63,782 nt of DNA from Bacteroidetes bacterium SB0662_bin_6 (GTDB taxonomy: Bacteria > Bacteroidota > Rhodothermia > Rhodothermales > VXPQ01). The notes under the pieces are model-generated. The model ran no database searches. It saw nothing but the letters and a program-made list of their open reading frames with translations, and had not been told where the DNA came from. The stretch spans positions 1 through 63,782 of the forward strand of contig VXPQ01000039.1 of assembly GCA_009839485.1 (NCBI GenBank), written 5' to 3'. Positions 43,732-53,344 of the stretch are shown here, piece by piece. Position numbers and translations under genes: made by a program. Position 1 is the stretch's first letter. Each line of letters begins with the position of its first letter.

Positions 43732-44442
43732 TTACCCGACTTCCTCGGCCTCCTGTGAGAAACGATAACCGACGCCCCGTACCGTCTGAATGTGCCGGGC
43801 GAAATCGCCGAGTTTTTCACGCAGGTTCTTGATGTGTGCATCCACCGTGCGCTCCGTAACCATCATGGCATCCTCCCAGATTGTTTCGAGTAACTGTTTG
43901 CGGCTGAATGCCTTGAGAGGGTGGCGAACAAGGTACAGCAACAGGCTGAACTCGGTTTCGGTAAGGCCGATGTCCTGGTTTGCAATCGTGGCGCGGTGCT
44001 CGTCCTCGTAGATCTTGAGATTGTTGATCTCGATAAATCTTCGTTCCCGGATGCCCGACAGCCGGAGCGCTGTTTTTACGTGCGCCAGAATCACTTCCGA
44101 GGAGACCGGTTTCATGAGATAATTGTCTCCTCCGGCCATGAGCCCCCTGATCTGATCTTCTTCTTCCGTTTTGGCCGTCAGGAAAATGATCGGGATCGTT
44201 TCTGTGGAAATACGCGAACGCAGTTGCTTGCACACCTCGATGCCGTCGAGTTTCGGCAGCATGATGTCGAGCAGGATGACATTCGTGCCGGGTGTCGCTT
44301 TGGCAAGGGCCTCTTCGCCATCGTAGGCTTTCTTTACCTTGTATTTTGCCTCTTCCAGGAAATGGGATACCATTTCCACCACGTCTTCCTCGTCATCCAC
44401 GACGAGAATAGTGATGTCCGAAGGATCTGCAGGTGTATTCAT
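43732..44442 (-). CDS. OmpR-family response regulator
   Basis: A 236-residue regulator. The receiver domain has the acidic pair VVDDEED, phosphoacceptor Asp59 in ILLDIMLPKLDG, the switch Thr in IIFLTAKTEEED, and Lys in NYLMKPVSS. The C-terminal winged helix contains GLTETEFSLLLYLVRHP and TERTVDAHIKNLREKLG, ending VRGVGYRFS. Phosphorylated by the adjacent kinase, it should bind direct repeats in promoters. The order regulator, kinase, E1 fusion on one strand suggests a single transcript. Confidence 0.95.
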   Translation of the reverse strand: MNTPADPSDITILVVDDEEDVVEMVSHFLEEAKYKVKKAYDGEEALAKATPGTNVILLDIMLPKLDGIEVCKQLRSRISTETIPIIFLTAKTEEEDQIRGLMAGGDNYLMKPVSSEVILAHVKTALRLSGIRERRFIEINNLKIYEDEHRATIANQDIGLTETEFSLLLYLVRHPLKAFSRKQLLETIWEDAMMVTERTVDAHIKNLREKLGDFARHIQTVRGVGYRFSQEAEEVG

Positions 44443-44547
44443 ACCGGTTGATGCGCCCTAAGTAGCCCGAGTAGTTCTGAAATACCACATTCTGGAAATA
44501 TACGTCAAATTCGGCAATGAAACGCGCATACGGAGTCGGATGGCGAC

Positions 44548-45807
44548 TCAGTGAAAGTATATTCGCGGCACATGGGCCGGGACGCCAACCAGTATTTCAT
44601 GCGAGATGGTTTCGGCCCATGTGGCCAGGTTCGCGGCGTCGGGTTCGTTCTTGCCGGGTTTTCCCTCCGCTCCGAAAAGTATCACGTCATCCCCCACGGC
44701 GATATTGTGCTCCGGTCCCGTATCGACCATGAACAGGTTCATACATACCGTTCCCACCACCGGGTATCTTTCCCCCCGAATGGTCACAAAGGCCCGGTTG
44801 CCAAGAATTCTCGGATAGCCGTCTGCATATCCTGCTCCGACGGTTGCGATGGATGTAGTACGATCCGTGGTCCACGTACGTCCATAGGATATGTTCGTAC
44901 CGGCTTCGACTTTTTTCAGGTGGATAACTTTCGAGTAGAGGGTCATCGCCGCGCGTAGTCCGTAATCCTCTGCGAATCCCGTATATCCGTAGAACCCGAT
45001 TCCTGCGCGCGCCAGGGATCGATCCCAGGCGGTCGCTTCGGGGAATCTGAGGATGCTGCCCGTAGCCGTGGCGTGTATGGTTTGCGCAGCATCTCCAATC
45101 TTCCTGACTACATGATCGAAGCGTTCCAATTGCTCGTACGCAAACCCGGCGTCACTGTAGGCTGTGGCGAGGTGCGTCCACAGGCCGGCGATTTTTACGT
45201 TCGGCGCGCGATCGAGACGGGTTACGATCCGCTCGGCTTGCCCGGGAGTTATGCCGATGCGTCCCATACCCGTGTCCACCTTGACATGTACGCGAAACGT
45301 GTGGGTGGCGCATTCGAGCACGGCGTCCGCGATCGCAGGCGAGGAAACAGTGACCTCGAGTTCGTGTTCGGGCAGGACATGCAGGTGCTCGAGAGGCGGT
45401 CCGGTAAGGACCAGAATACGCTCCTCGATGCCGCCTTCGCGCAGGCGCAGGCCCTCAGCGGTTGTAGCCACGCCAAACCAGCGTACGCCATCCTGGGCCA
45501 GTGTGCGGGCGGCATGCAGGATGCCATGGCCATATGCATCTGATTTCACGATGGCCATCAGCGGGGCTTTCCCGGCGTATTTGCGAAGAACGGCTGTGTT
45601 GTGCTTCAGTCGATCCAGATGAACATGGGCTCTTGTTTGCGAATACAATACATCGGTTTCGCGGAGCCCGGGAACGGAAGCATTTTCTTTGATAAGAGGC
45701 CGGGGCAAGATCGGAGCAGGATAGTGGTTTCGGATTCGTGGCGACGCGCAATATAATCGCAATCTCACACCGGATACATATCTATTGTCGCATTTTGGCG
45801 CTCGCAT
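44548..45807 (-). CDS. alr: alanine racemase
   Basis: A PLP fold-III racemase supplying D-alanine for peptidoglycan. The PLP lysine is in MAIVKSDAYGHG. KVDTGMGRIG, GSILRFPEA, ISYGRTWTT and the catalytic-Tyr region VGAGYADGYPR and VGTVCMNLFMVD are all present. The start is uncertain: the open frame from ATG 45807 gives 419 residues, about 50 more than usual. Internal TTG codons at 45708 or 45651 would give a family-like N-terminus near VLYSQTRAHVHLDRLKHN. The product partner ddl lies 3.7 kb away on the other strand. Confidence 0.9.
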   Translation of the reverse strand: MRAPKCDNRYVSGVRLRLYCASPRIRNHYPAPILPRPLIKENASVPGLRETDVLYSQTRAHVHLDRLKHNTAVLRKYAGKAPLMAIVKSDAYGHGILHAARTLAQDGVRWFGVATTAEGLRLREGGIEERILVLTGPPLEHLHVLPEHELEVTVSSPAIADAVLECATHTFRVHVKVDTGMGRIGITPGQAERIVTRLDRAPNVKIAGLWTHLATAYSDAGFAYEQLERFDHVVRKIGDAAQTIHATATGSILRFPEATAWDRSLARAGIGFYGYTGFAEDYGLRAAMTLYSKVIHLKKVEAGTNISYGRTWTTDRTTSIATVGAGYADGYPRILGNRAFVTIRGERYPVVGTVCMNLFMVDTGPEHNIAVGDDVILFGAEGKPGKNEPDAANLATWAETISHEILVGVPAHVPRIYFH

Positions 45808-45901
45808 GGATAATTTACGGACTACGGCGTCACGGGGTCATTTTCGTGGTATGCAACGGGACGTTCAACGAACTCGCACGATCCATCCGGATATCAACAT
45901 C

Positions 45902-48169
45902 ATGTACAGATCCATTTCGATATGCTTGTTTGCGGCGCTGTTACCGGCGGCGGCGGTGGCGCAGGAGACCGAAACGCCCATGCTCACGCTGGAAGACATT
46001 CACGCTTCCGGAATGTTTGTTTCCGCATCGTTTCAAGGAGGAAAGTGGGCCGGGGAGGGGCCGGTCGTGACATTTGTCGAACAGGATGGCGAGGTGGCGC
46101 ATCTTATACGGTACGACCTTGAAACGGAACAGCGCGAATTCCTTGTGGACGGCGAGACATTGTACGCCCCGGATGCGGAGCGTACCGTCGGAATCGACGG
46201 GTATGCATACAGCCCCGACGGGTCCGCCATGCTGATATATACCGATTCGGAACAGGTATGGCGATACAATACGAAAGGCTATTATTACCTCTACGACCTG
46301 GCGGCGCAGGAGCTGACTCCCATTGCACGCCGCGAAGACGGGTTCCAGATGTTCGCCAAGTTCAGCCCGGACGGACGCCGTGTGGCGTTTGTGCGAAACC
46401 GGGATTTGTTTGTCGTCGATCTGGCCGATATGTCGGAACGCCGGCTTACCGACGACGGGGCGCCCGGCAGGATAATCAACGGCACATCCGACTGGGTGTA
46501 CGAGGAGGAATTCGGATTACGGGACGGATGGGCATGGTCGCCTGACGGAGCCCGGATTGCCTATGTGCAACTCGACGAATCGGACACGCGGGAGTTCGCT
46601 ATGGCGGACCTGCGTGCACAGTATCCGGAAATTGAACGGTTTCGGTATCCGAAAGCCGGTGAGGCCAACAGCGAAATACGTGTCGGCGTGGTGGATGTGA
46701 TGTCGGGGGAGCGCCGGTTCTTTGATACGGGAACGTGGCGGACCGGGGAAGACGACCCGGAATATATCCCAAGCCTCGGCTGGACTCCCGAGGTGGATGG
46801 TATGTCTTACGTATGGTTTTTCCGCCTCAATCGGGAGCAGAATCGGGTGGATGTGCTCTATGGCTCTCCGGAGGATATGTCTACCCGTCTTGTGCTTCGA
46901 GAGGAGAACGATACGTGGATCGATGTAGAGACAAGTTTCGGGGATCTGGCCGGGGGAACGATTACGTACCTTGACGACGACAGGCACTTCGTATGGATGA
47001 GCGAGCGGGACGGGTACCGCCATCTGTATCTCTACGAAAACGATGGTACATTCGTGCGGCAGTTGACCCATGGCGCCTGGAACGTAACCAGTTTTCACGG
47101 TATTGCTCTCGACCGGGACGCCATCTTTTTTACCGCCACGGAGGCTTCGCCGCTGGAGCGCCAGCTATACCGCGTTTCGTTCGGGGATTCGGATGCCGCA
47201 CCGGTCCGGATTACGGAGCGTTCGGGCAGCCACAGCATTGATATGTCGCCCGATCTGCGGTACTACATCGACCGGTTCACAAACGTGCGAATGCCGCTTT
47301 CCGCCACACTTCACCAGGCCGACGGTACGCTTGTCAAGGTGCTTGAGGATAATGCAGCCTTGCGGGAACGGCTTGCTGCGTACAATCTTCCGGAGCCTGA
47401 GTTTATCGAAGCGCCCGGGAGCGATGGAACCATGCTGAACGCCTGGATGCTCAAGCCCACGGATTTCGATGCATCGCGGCAGTACCCGCTTCTGTTGTAT
47501 GTATACGGGGGGCCCGGGTCGCAGACGGTGCGAAATACATGGGGCGGCAGCCGGTATCTCTGGCATGCGTATCTTGTAGAGGAATACGACATGATTATTG
47601 CCAGTGTGGACAACCGCGGTACAGGAGGACGCAGCAAGGGCTTCAAGAGCGCGACGTATGAAAGACTGGGGATCCTCGAGGCGGAGGATCAGATCGCTTC
47701 GGCGAAGCATTTCAGTGCGTTACCATATATCGATGGGGAACGCACGGGCATGTGGGGATGGAGCTATGGCGGTTTTATGACCCTTATGTCGATGCTGTAT
47801 GAAGATGGGCCGGACACGTTTGAACTGGGCGTTTCCGTGGCTCCGGTGACCAGCTGGCGCCAGTACGACACGATCTACACGGAGCGGTATATGTCCACTC
47901 CGCAACGCAACGAGCAGGGTTATCGGAACAGTGCGCCTGTAACATGGGCAGACCGGTTGAGAGACAACCAGGATCTGTTGATTATACACGGCGATCTTGA
48001 TGACAATGTGCATTTTCAGAACACCGTCCAGATGGCGGATGCGCTGCAGCAAGCCGGCAAACAGTTCGACCTTATGATGTATCCTGGCCGGAATCACGGA
48101 ATTTACGGGGGAATGACCCGCCTGCACCTGTACACGCTCATCACGGATTACATCGCAGACAACCTGTAA
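45902..48169 (+). CDS. secreted S9 family peptidase (dipeptidyl peptidase IV-like)
   Basis: A 755-residue exopeptidase with a signal peptide (MYRSISICLFAALLPAAAVA). The N-terminal half is an eight-bladed DPP-IV propeller. The C-terminal alpha/beta hydrolase has the nucleophile Ser in GWSYGGFMTL, Asp in IIHGDLDDNVHF and His in YPGRNHGIYGG. The N-terminal Glu pair that binds the peptide amine is plausible in YEEEFGLRDG. It removes dipeptides from penultimate Pro or Ala peptides. First gene of a seven-gene operon; pyrC starts 10 bp after its stop. ATG 45902 begins the signal peptide. Confidence 0.93.
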   Translation: MYRSISICLFAALLPAAAVAQETETPMLTLEDIHASGMFVSASFQGGKWAGEGPVVTFVEQDGEVAHLIRYDLETEQREFLVDGETLYAPDAERTVGIDGYAYSPDGSAMLIYTDSEQVWRYNTKGYYYLYDLAAQELTPIARREDGFQMFAKFSPDGRRVAFVRNRDLFVVDLADMSERRLTDDGAPGRIINGTSDWVYEEEFGLRDGWAWSPDGARIAYVQLDESDTREFAMADLRAQYPEIERFRYPKAGEANSEIRVGVVDVMSGERRFFDTGTWRTGEDDPEYIPSLGWTPEVDGMSYVWFFRLNREQNRVDVLYGSPEDMSTRLVLREENDTWIDVETSFGDLAGGTITYLDDDRHFVWMSERDGYRHLYLYENDGTFVRQLTHGAWNVTSFHGIALDRDAIFFTATEASPLERQLYRVSFGDSDAAPVRITERSGSHSIDMSPDLRYYIDRFTNVRMPLSATLHQADGTLVKVLEDNAALRERLAAYNLPEPEFIEAPGSDGTMLNAWMLKPTDFDASRQYPLLLYVYGGPGSQTVRNTWGGSRYLWHAYLVEEYDMIIASVDNRGTGGRSKGFKSATYERLGILEAEDQIASAKHFSALPYIDGERTGMWGWSYGGFMTLMSMLYEDGPDTFELGVSVAPVTSWRQYDTIYTERYMSTPQRNEQGYRNSAPVTWADRLRDNQDLLIIHGDLDDNVHFQNTVQMADALQQAGKQFDLMMYPGRNHGIYGGMTRLHLYTLITDYIADNL

Positions 48170-48179
48170 GACTCGCCGC

Positions 48180-49475
48180 ATGAAGACACCCGATCTTCTT
48201 CTCAAGGGAGGCACTGTGCTTGATCCGGAAACCGGATCAGAGGAAACTGCCGACGTGTTGGTCAGGGATGGCCGGATCGCATCCATGGGGGCAGACCTTG
48301 CTGCGAAGGATGTTCCTGTCTACGATTGTTCCGGCAAGATTGTCTCTCCGGGCTGGATGGACATGCATGTCCATTTTCGGGAACCCGGCTACGAGCATAA
48401 GGAGACGATTGTTACCGGATGCCGCGCCGCGGCGTCCGGCGGATTTACCGCTGTGGCATGTATGCCCAATACATCTCCTCCCATCCACACGCGCGATGTG
48501 GTGGAGTTCATTATTGAGCGTGCCGCGGGAACCCCGGTGGATGTGCATCCCATTGCCTGTGTGTCGAAAGATCGCAAAGGGGAGACGCTGGCCGAAATGG
48601 GAGATTTGATTGCTGGCGGGGCAGTTGCTTTCAGCGATGACGGTTCGCCGGTACAGCATACCGGATTGATGCGGCGCGCACTCGAATACAGTTCCTCGTT
48701 CGGGAAGCCGGTCATTAACCATATGGAAGACCTTACGCTCAATGCAGACGGACACATGCATGAGGGAGAGGTGGCGACCCGGCTTGGCGTTCCCGGTATT
48801 CCTTCTCTTGCGGAAGAGGTGATGATTGCCCGCGACATTCTGCTGGCCGAGTTCACAGGGGGGCATGTGCATGTGGCGCATATTTCCACGGCGCAGGCTG
48901 TCGATCTCGTGCGCCAGGCGAAGAAGCGCGGCATTCGGGTTACCGCGGAGGTGTGCACCCACCACGTTGCTCTGACCGACGAAGCCGTTGAATCGACCGG
49001 TTTCAGTACGGAAGTCAAGATGCATCCCCCTTTACGCACGGCAGCGGATGTGGAGGGCCTCAAGGAGGGGCTTCGGGACGGCACAATCGACGTGATCTGT
49101 ACGGACCATGCTCCGCATGCCCCCTTTGAGAAGGAGGTGGAATTCCTTGCGGCCCCGTTTGGCATTCTCGGCCTCGAAACGGCCTGGGGCCTGATTGGCC
49201 GGGAACTCATTGCGCCGGGTGTGTTGACGGTTGCCGAAGCCGTACAGAAAATCACAGTGGCCCCCCGGCGTATTCTTGGTTTGTCTCTTCCTGTCGTTGC
49301 CGAAGGAGAAGAGGCCAATCTGACGGTGTTCGACGCTACGACGCGCTGGACGTTCGAGTCGCGGCATATCCGTTCGAAGAGCCGCAACACGCCGTTTACG
49401 GGCAGTGAGATGGTAGGGCGCCCCTGGGCCATCTATCATAGAAAGCAGTTCGTGCCGACGGACACTACAGAATAA
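48180..49475 (+). CDS. pyrC: dihydroorotase
   Basis: A 431-residue amidohydrolase of the multifunctional/class I dihydroorotase group. Metal ligands are visible: HVH in GWMDMHVHFREPGYEHKE, a long-helix region CMPNTSPPIHTRD, His in PVINHMED, His in VHVAHISTAQAV, and catalytic Asp in VICTDHAPHAPFEKE. It closes N-carbamoyl-aspartate to dihydroorotate in pyrimidine synthesis. Some homologues are inactive partners of aspartate transcarbamoylase, but here all ligands are present. It begins 10 bp after the peptidase and ends 5 bp before ddl. Confidence 0.95.
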   Translation: MKTPDLLLKGGTVLDPETGSEETADVLVRDGRIASMGADLAAKDVPVYDCSGKIVSPGWMDMHVHFREPGYEHKETIVTGCRAAASGGFTAVACMPNTSPPIHTRDVVEFIIERAAGTPVDVHPIACVSKDRKGETLAEMGDLIAGGAVAFSDDGSPVQHTGLMRRALEYSSSFGKPVINHMEDLTLNADGHMHEGEVATRLGVPGIPSLAEEVMIARDILLAEFTGGHVHVAHISTAQAVDLVRQAKKRGIRVTAEVCTHHVALTDEAVESTGFSTEVKMHPPLRTAADVEGLKEGLRDGTIDVICTDHAPHAPFEKEVEFLAAPFGILGLETAWGLIGRELIAPGVLTVAEAVQKITVAPRRILGLSLPVVAEGEEANLTVFDATTRWTFESRHIRSKSRNTPFTGSEMVGRPWAIYHRKQFVPTDTTE

Positions 49476-49480
49476 CCGGC

Positions 49481-50743
49481 ATGGATCCGAGTGCTCACAA
49501 GATCCGTGTCGGGGTGCTTTTCGGAGGGGTTGCCCCCGAACACGAGGTATCCGTCATCACAGCGCAGCAGGCGATTCATGTGCTGGATCGGGAATTGTAC
49601 GAACCTGTGCCGGTCTACATAGCCAAGGATGGCGCCTGGTTCGTCGGGGACATGCTGGCGGATATCCAGGCGTTTCAGGATATTGAGCGCATTCGTCGTG
49701 AAGCCGTTCCGGTTCATGCCGTTCCGGGCGATGCGCATGCGCTTCTTCTCGTCGAACAGAAACGTGCCGGGTGGTTTGCGCGCCGTCCGAGGACATACCG
49801 GTTGGACGTGGCGTTTCTTGCCTTGCACGGTGGCTCCGGAGAGGATGGGGGCGTACAGGGATTTCTGGAAATGTGTAACGTGCCCTTTACCGGCAGCGGG
49901 ATTGCCGGATCGTCCATCGGCATGGATAAAGCACTATCCAAGTATCTGTGTCGGGATCAGGACATTCCCGTGGTGGATTTTCTGGTTCTGCACGAATCCG
50001 AGTGGGGGGATCAGGAAGAAGCCTGGCTCGATCACTGCGAGCGGGAATTGAGATATCCTGTGGTGGTAAAGCCGGCCTGTCTCGGATCTTCGATAGGGAT
50101 CGCGAAGGCCGGGGATCGAAAGACGCTGGACCGGGCTATCGAGAATGCATTCCGGTACGACCGGAAACTGGTCGTGGAGCACGCCGTGCAGCAGTTGAAG
50201 GAAATCAATTGCGCGGTGCTTGGCAGGGAGGATAACGCCATCGTGAGCGTGCTTGAGCAACCCCTGCATATCGACAGCGAAGAGTTGCTCACTTTTCAGG
50301 ACAAGTACATGCGTGGGGAACCCGGTGGAGAAGCAGCCAAGCGTGGCGCACGGAACGCCAAACAGCCGGAGGCGGGGCGCGGTATGGCATCCCTGGATCG
50401 CATTGTACCCGCGCTGATCGACGAAAAAACCGCCGAACGCATTCGCGCGATGGCATTGCAGGTATTTCGTCTGTTGGGATGCGCAGGGGTGGCGCGTATT
50501 GATTTCATGATTGACGAAGCCGACGGCGCCGTGTATTTCAACGAAATCAACACCATTCCCGGCTCGTTCTCATTTTATCTTTGGGAGCCGGCGGGCATTT
50601 CCTTTGGAGAGCTTGTGCATCGAATGATCGGGTTGGCTTTCGAAAGCCACCGTGCCCGAAACCGGCGTATCCGCACGTACGATGTGAACCTGCTCTCCGA
50701 AACCGGCTTGCGCGGGATCAAGGGCGCGAAATCGGAATCATGA
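49481..50743 (+). CDS. ddl: D-alanine--D-alanine ligase
   Basis: A 420-residue ATP-grasp ligase that joins two D-alanines for the peptidoglycan stem. VGVLFGGVAPEHEVSVITA, ALHGGSGEDGGVQGFLEM, PFTGSGIAGSSIGMDKALSK, VVKPACLGSSIGI and YFNEINTIPGSFSFYLWE are in standard order. It is longer than typical Ddl (about 310-370); a hydrophilic insert around GGEAAKRGARNAKQPEAGRG accounts for part of this. The stop overlaps the nrnA start as ATGA, giving translational coupling. Confidence 0.94.
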   Translation: MDPSAHKIRVGVLFGGVAPEHEVSVITAQQAIHVLDRELYEPVPVYIAKDGAWFVGDMLADIQAFQDIERIRREAVPVHAVPGDAHALLLVEQKRAGWFARRPRTYRLDVAFLALHGGSGEDGGVQGFLEMCNVPFTGSGIAGSSIGMDKALSKYLCRDQDIPVVDFLVLHESEWGDQEEAWLDHCERELRYPVVVKPACLGSSIGIAKAGDRKTLDRAIENAFRYDRKLVVEHAVQQLKEINCAVLGREDNAIVSVLEQPLHIDSEELLTFQDKYMRGEPGGEAAKRGARNAKQPEAGRGMASLDRIVPALIDEKTAERIRAMALQVFRLLGCAGVARIDFMIDEADGAVYFNEINTIPGSFSFYLWEPAGISFGELVHRMIGLAFESHRARNRRIRTYDVNLLSETGLRGIKGAKSES

Positions 50744-51801
50744 CACAGGGTACACCCGCTGACATACTTTCCCTCGTAGAGAAACACGATCGCCTGTTTT
50801 TGACGAGTCATGTTCGTCCGGACGGCGATGCGCTTGGATCGGAAGTGGCCTTTGCGGATTTTCTTGCAAAATTGGGAAAGCAGGTTACCGTGTTGAACAG
50901 TGATCCGCCCCCCATGAACATGGAATGGCTTCCCGGTGTCCGGGACATTCGCATTTTTGACGGGTCTTTGGCGCACCGCCAGTGCATTGACGAGGCAGGA
51001 GCGGTGTTCGTACTTGATACCAACGCGGAGAACCGGCTCGGCAATCTGGCCGGTCCGGTGCGCGGAGCGCGCGGCACGAAGGTGCTGATCGACCACCATA
51101 CGCATCCGGAGGACTGGTTCGATATGCGTTACGTATCTACGACCGCTTCGTCAGCCGGCGAACTCGTGTATGAGATCATTGCCGCCTGCGACCCCGATCT
51201 GATCGACGCCCGTATTGCTACGGCGCTCTATACCGCGATTATGACGGATACGGGTTCTTTCCGATACCAGGGCGTAACCCCAAGGCTGCACCGCATGGTG
51301 GCGAATATTATAGAGCGGGGAGCGATCGTTCCGGGGGTTGTGCACGCAGCCATCTTCGACCACCGTTCCATGGAGGGGTTATATCTGCTTGGACAGGCGC
51401 TTGAAACCGTACGGTTGTATTGCGGGGGACGGGTTGCCGCCATTACGGTGACGCCCCGCATGCTGGAAGATACCGGAGCAAGCAGCGAGGAAACGGAAGG
51501 CTTCGTCAATTTTGCACTGTCGATCGATCGCGTGGAAGCCGCCGTACTGTTTCTGGAAACGGCAAAGGGTACGAAGATGAGTTTTCGCTCCCAGGGCGAT
51601 ATTCCGGTGGATACATGGGCGAGAGCTTTCGGAGGGGGAGGACACAAGAATGCCTCGGGTGCGTTCCTTCTCGAGCCGCTGGAGAAAGCCCGCGACAAGG
51701 TGATGCGCGTTGCTCCACGTTATATCGGCGCTTCCACGAGCAATCAGGACGATGTTGTGCTGAGTTCAGAGGATGATGCCGACCTTGCTTCCCTATCTTG
51801 A
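50740..51801 (+). CDS. nrnA: DHH-family phosphoesterase, NrnA-like (oligoribonuclease / pAp phosphatase)
   Basis: A 353-residue protein. The DHH domain has TSHVRPDGDALGSEVAF, FVLDTNAENRLG and the name-giving DHH in VLIDHHTHPEDW. A second His region is ATALYTAIMTDTGSFRY. The DHHA1 domain ends with FGGGGHKNASGAF. It degrades short oligoribonucleotides or phosphoadenosine phosphate in the cytoplasm. ATG 50740 overlaps the ddl stop by four bases. The C-terminal roughly 30 residues are an acidic tail not seen in most homologues. Confidence 0.9.
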   Translation: MTQGTPADILSLVEKHDRLFLTSHVRPDGDALGSEVAFADFLAKLGKQVTVLNSDPPPMNMEWLPGVRDIRIFDGSLAHRQCIDEAGAVFVLDTNAENRLGNLAGPVRGARGTKVLIDHHTHPEDWFDMRYVSTTASSAGELVYEIIAACDPDLIDARIATALYTAIMTDTGSFRYQGVTPRLHRMVANIIERGAIVPGVVHAAIFDHRSMEGLYLLGQALETVRLYCGGRVAAITVTPRMLEDTGASSEETEGFVNFALSIDRVEAAVLFLETAKGTKMSFRSQGDIPVDTWARAFGGGGHKNASGAFLLEPLEKARDKVMRVAPRYIGASTSNQDDVVLSSEDDADLASLS

Positions 51802-51831
51802 AACCAGGTTCAAAAAACGGTAATCGGGATT

Positions 51832-53343
51832 ATGTTTTCTGTAGATGTTTCGGTCACGGCAGTTCCGCTTGCGGACATGGATGTCGATGTACTGATTGTG
51901 CCGGTGTGCGAGGACCGCGCCGCCGCTCGTCTTGAGGAATTGGCTTCGGAATGGGGCGCTCCGCTCCGCTCCGCAGCGCAGGATTTCGACGGGTCGGCAG
52001 GCGCCGCTGTGTTGGTGTATGCACCATCCGGGCAGGCAAAGCGGCTGGGTCTGGTCGGTATGGGTCCGTCCGGCAAGGTGGGGCCGGAGGAACTGCGCCG
52101 TGCAGCGGCGGCCGGGGAGGGCCTTGCAGCGAAGTGCGGTGCGGCCACGGTAGGTCTTGCGCTGCCGACCACCGGTATGGAGGATGCTTCCAGTGCTGCC
52201 CAGGCGCTGGTGGAGGGGTATATGCTGTCCGCCTATCGCTTCGCCCGGTACAAGACCGCTCCGGGGAAGAAAGAAGTTGCGGCGTTGGAACGAATCGTTG
52301 TACACGCTGGCGGCAGGGACTCGGAGGAGGCGTCCGGAGGCGCTGAACGTGGGCGCATCCTTGCGGAAGCGGTGGCGACGGCCCGCGATCTGGTGAACAT
52401 TTCACCCGACGAGAAGTCGGCGACGGCATTTTCCGGTATGATTGCGGATCTGGGCAAAGCGCACGGTTTTTCCACAGAGGTGTGGGACAAAACCCGCATC
52501 GAACGGGAAGGCATGGGGGGGCTGCTTGCTGTGAACCGGGGCAGCCAGGAGCCTCCGACATTCACCATCATGACCTGGAAGCCCGATCATGCGAAGACCG
52601 AGCCTCCCGTGGTTCTTGTGGGTAAGGGGGTCATGTTCGATACGGGGGGGCTTTCGCTCAAGCCCACGCACAATTCGATGGATCACATGAAGGCCGATAT
52701 GGCCGGCGCGGCGGCAGTGGTGGGTGCGATGAGTGCGCTGGCCCGTCTGAATTTTCCCCGGCATGTCGTCGGCCTGGTTCCTGCCACCGACAACCGCCCC
52801 GGCGAAGACGCGTACGTACCGGGGGATGTCATTCGGATGCATTCCGGAAAGACAGTCGAGGTCCTGAATACCGACGCCGAGGGGCGCATGATTCTTGCCG
52901 ATGCGCTTTCGTATGCATCCGTATACAACCCGCCGCTGGTCATCGAGTTGTCCACTCTGACCGGCGCCCAGGTGGTTGCGCTCGGATCCGAAGTGGCCGC
53001 AGTGATGACGAACGATCGGCCGGGTTCGGAAGCCCGGCTTCATGCGATGGAAGAGGCGGGTCGCCGCACCGGCGATCTGGTGCATCGCATGCCCATGTAT
53101 GCCCATTACGGCGAATTGCTCAGGAGTGAGGTGGCGGACATACAGAACATCAGCAGCAGGCGGGAAGCGGGCTCTATTACGGCGGCCAAGTTCCTGGAGC
53201 ATTTCACGCAATACCCGTGGATTCATATCGATCTGGCCGGTCCGTCGTTTCTGAAGCATGTTCTGCCGTGGCGTCCCAAGGGGGGCACCGGCTTCGGGGT
53301 TCGCCTGCTGGTTGAATTTCTGCACGCATACGATCCTGCATGA
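51832..53343 (+). CDS. pepA: leucyl aminopeptidase (M17)
   Basis: A 503-residue M17 peptidase. The N-terminal macro-like domain is followed by the catalytic domain with LVGKGVMFDTGGLSLKP (Lys and Asp ligands), MKADMAGAAAVVGAMSAL, PATDNRPGEDAYVPGD, LNTDAEGRMILADALSYA (Asp/Glu ligands and Arg) and IHIDLAGPSF. It forms hexamers with two metals and removes N-terminal residues, Leu preferred. It could finish the dipeptides made by the S9 peptidase of the same operon. 30 bp gap after nrnA; one base before pdxA. Confidence 0.94.
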   Translation: MFSVDVSVTAVPLADMDVDVLIVPVCEDRAAARLEELASEWGAPLRSAAQDFDGSAGAAVLVYAPSGQAKRLGLVGMGPSGKVGPEELRRAAAAGEGLAAKCGAATVGLALPTTGMEDASSAAQALVEGYMLSAYRFARYKTAPGKKEVAALERIVVHAGGRDSEEASGGAERGRILAEAVATARDLVNISPDEKSATAFSGMIADLGKAHGFSTEVWDKTRIEREGMGGLLAVNRGSQEPPTFTIMTWKPDHAKTEPPVVLVGKGVMFDTGGLSLKPTHNSMDHMKADMAGAAAVVGAMSALARLNFPRHVVGLVPATDNRPGEDAYVPGDVIRMHSGKTVEVLNTDAEGRMILADALSYASVYNPPLVIELSTLTGAQVVALGSEVAAVMTNDRPGSEARLHAMEEAGRRTGDLVHRMPMYAHYGELLRSEVADIQNISSRREAGSITAAKFLEHFTQYPWIHIDLAGPSFLKHVLPWRPKGGTGFGVRLLVEFLHAYDPA

Positions 53344-53344
53344 C

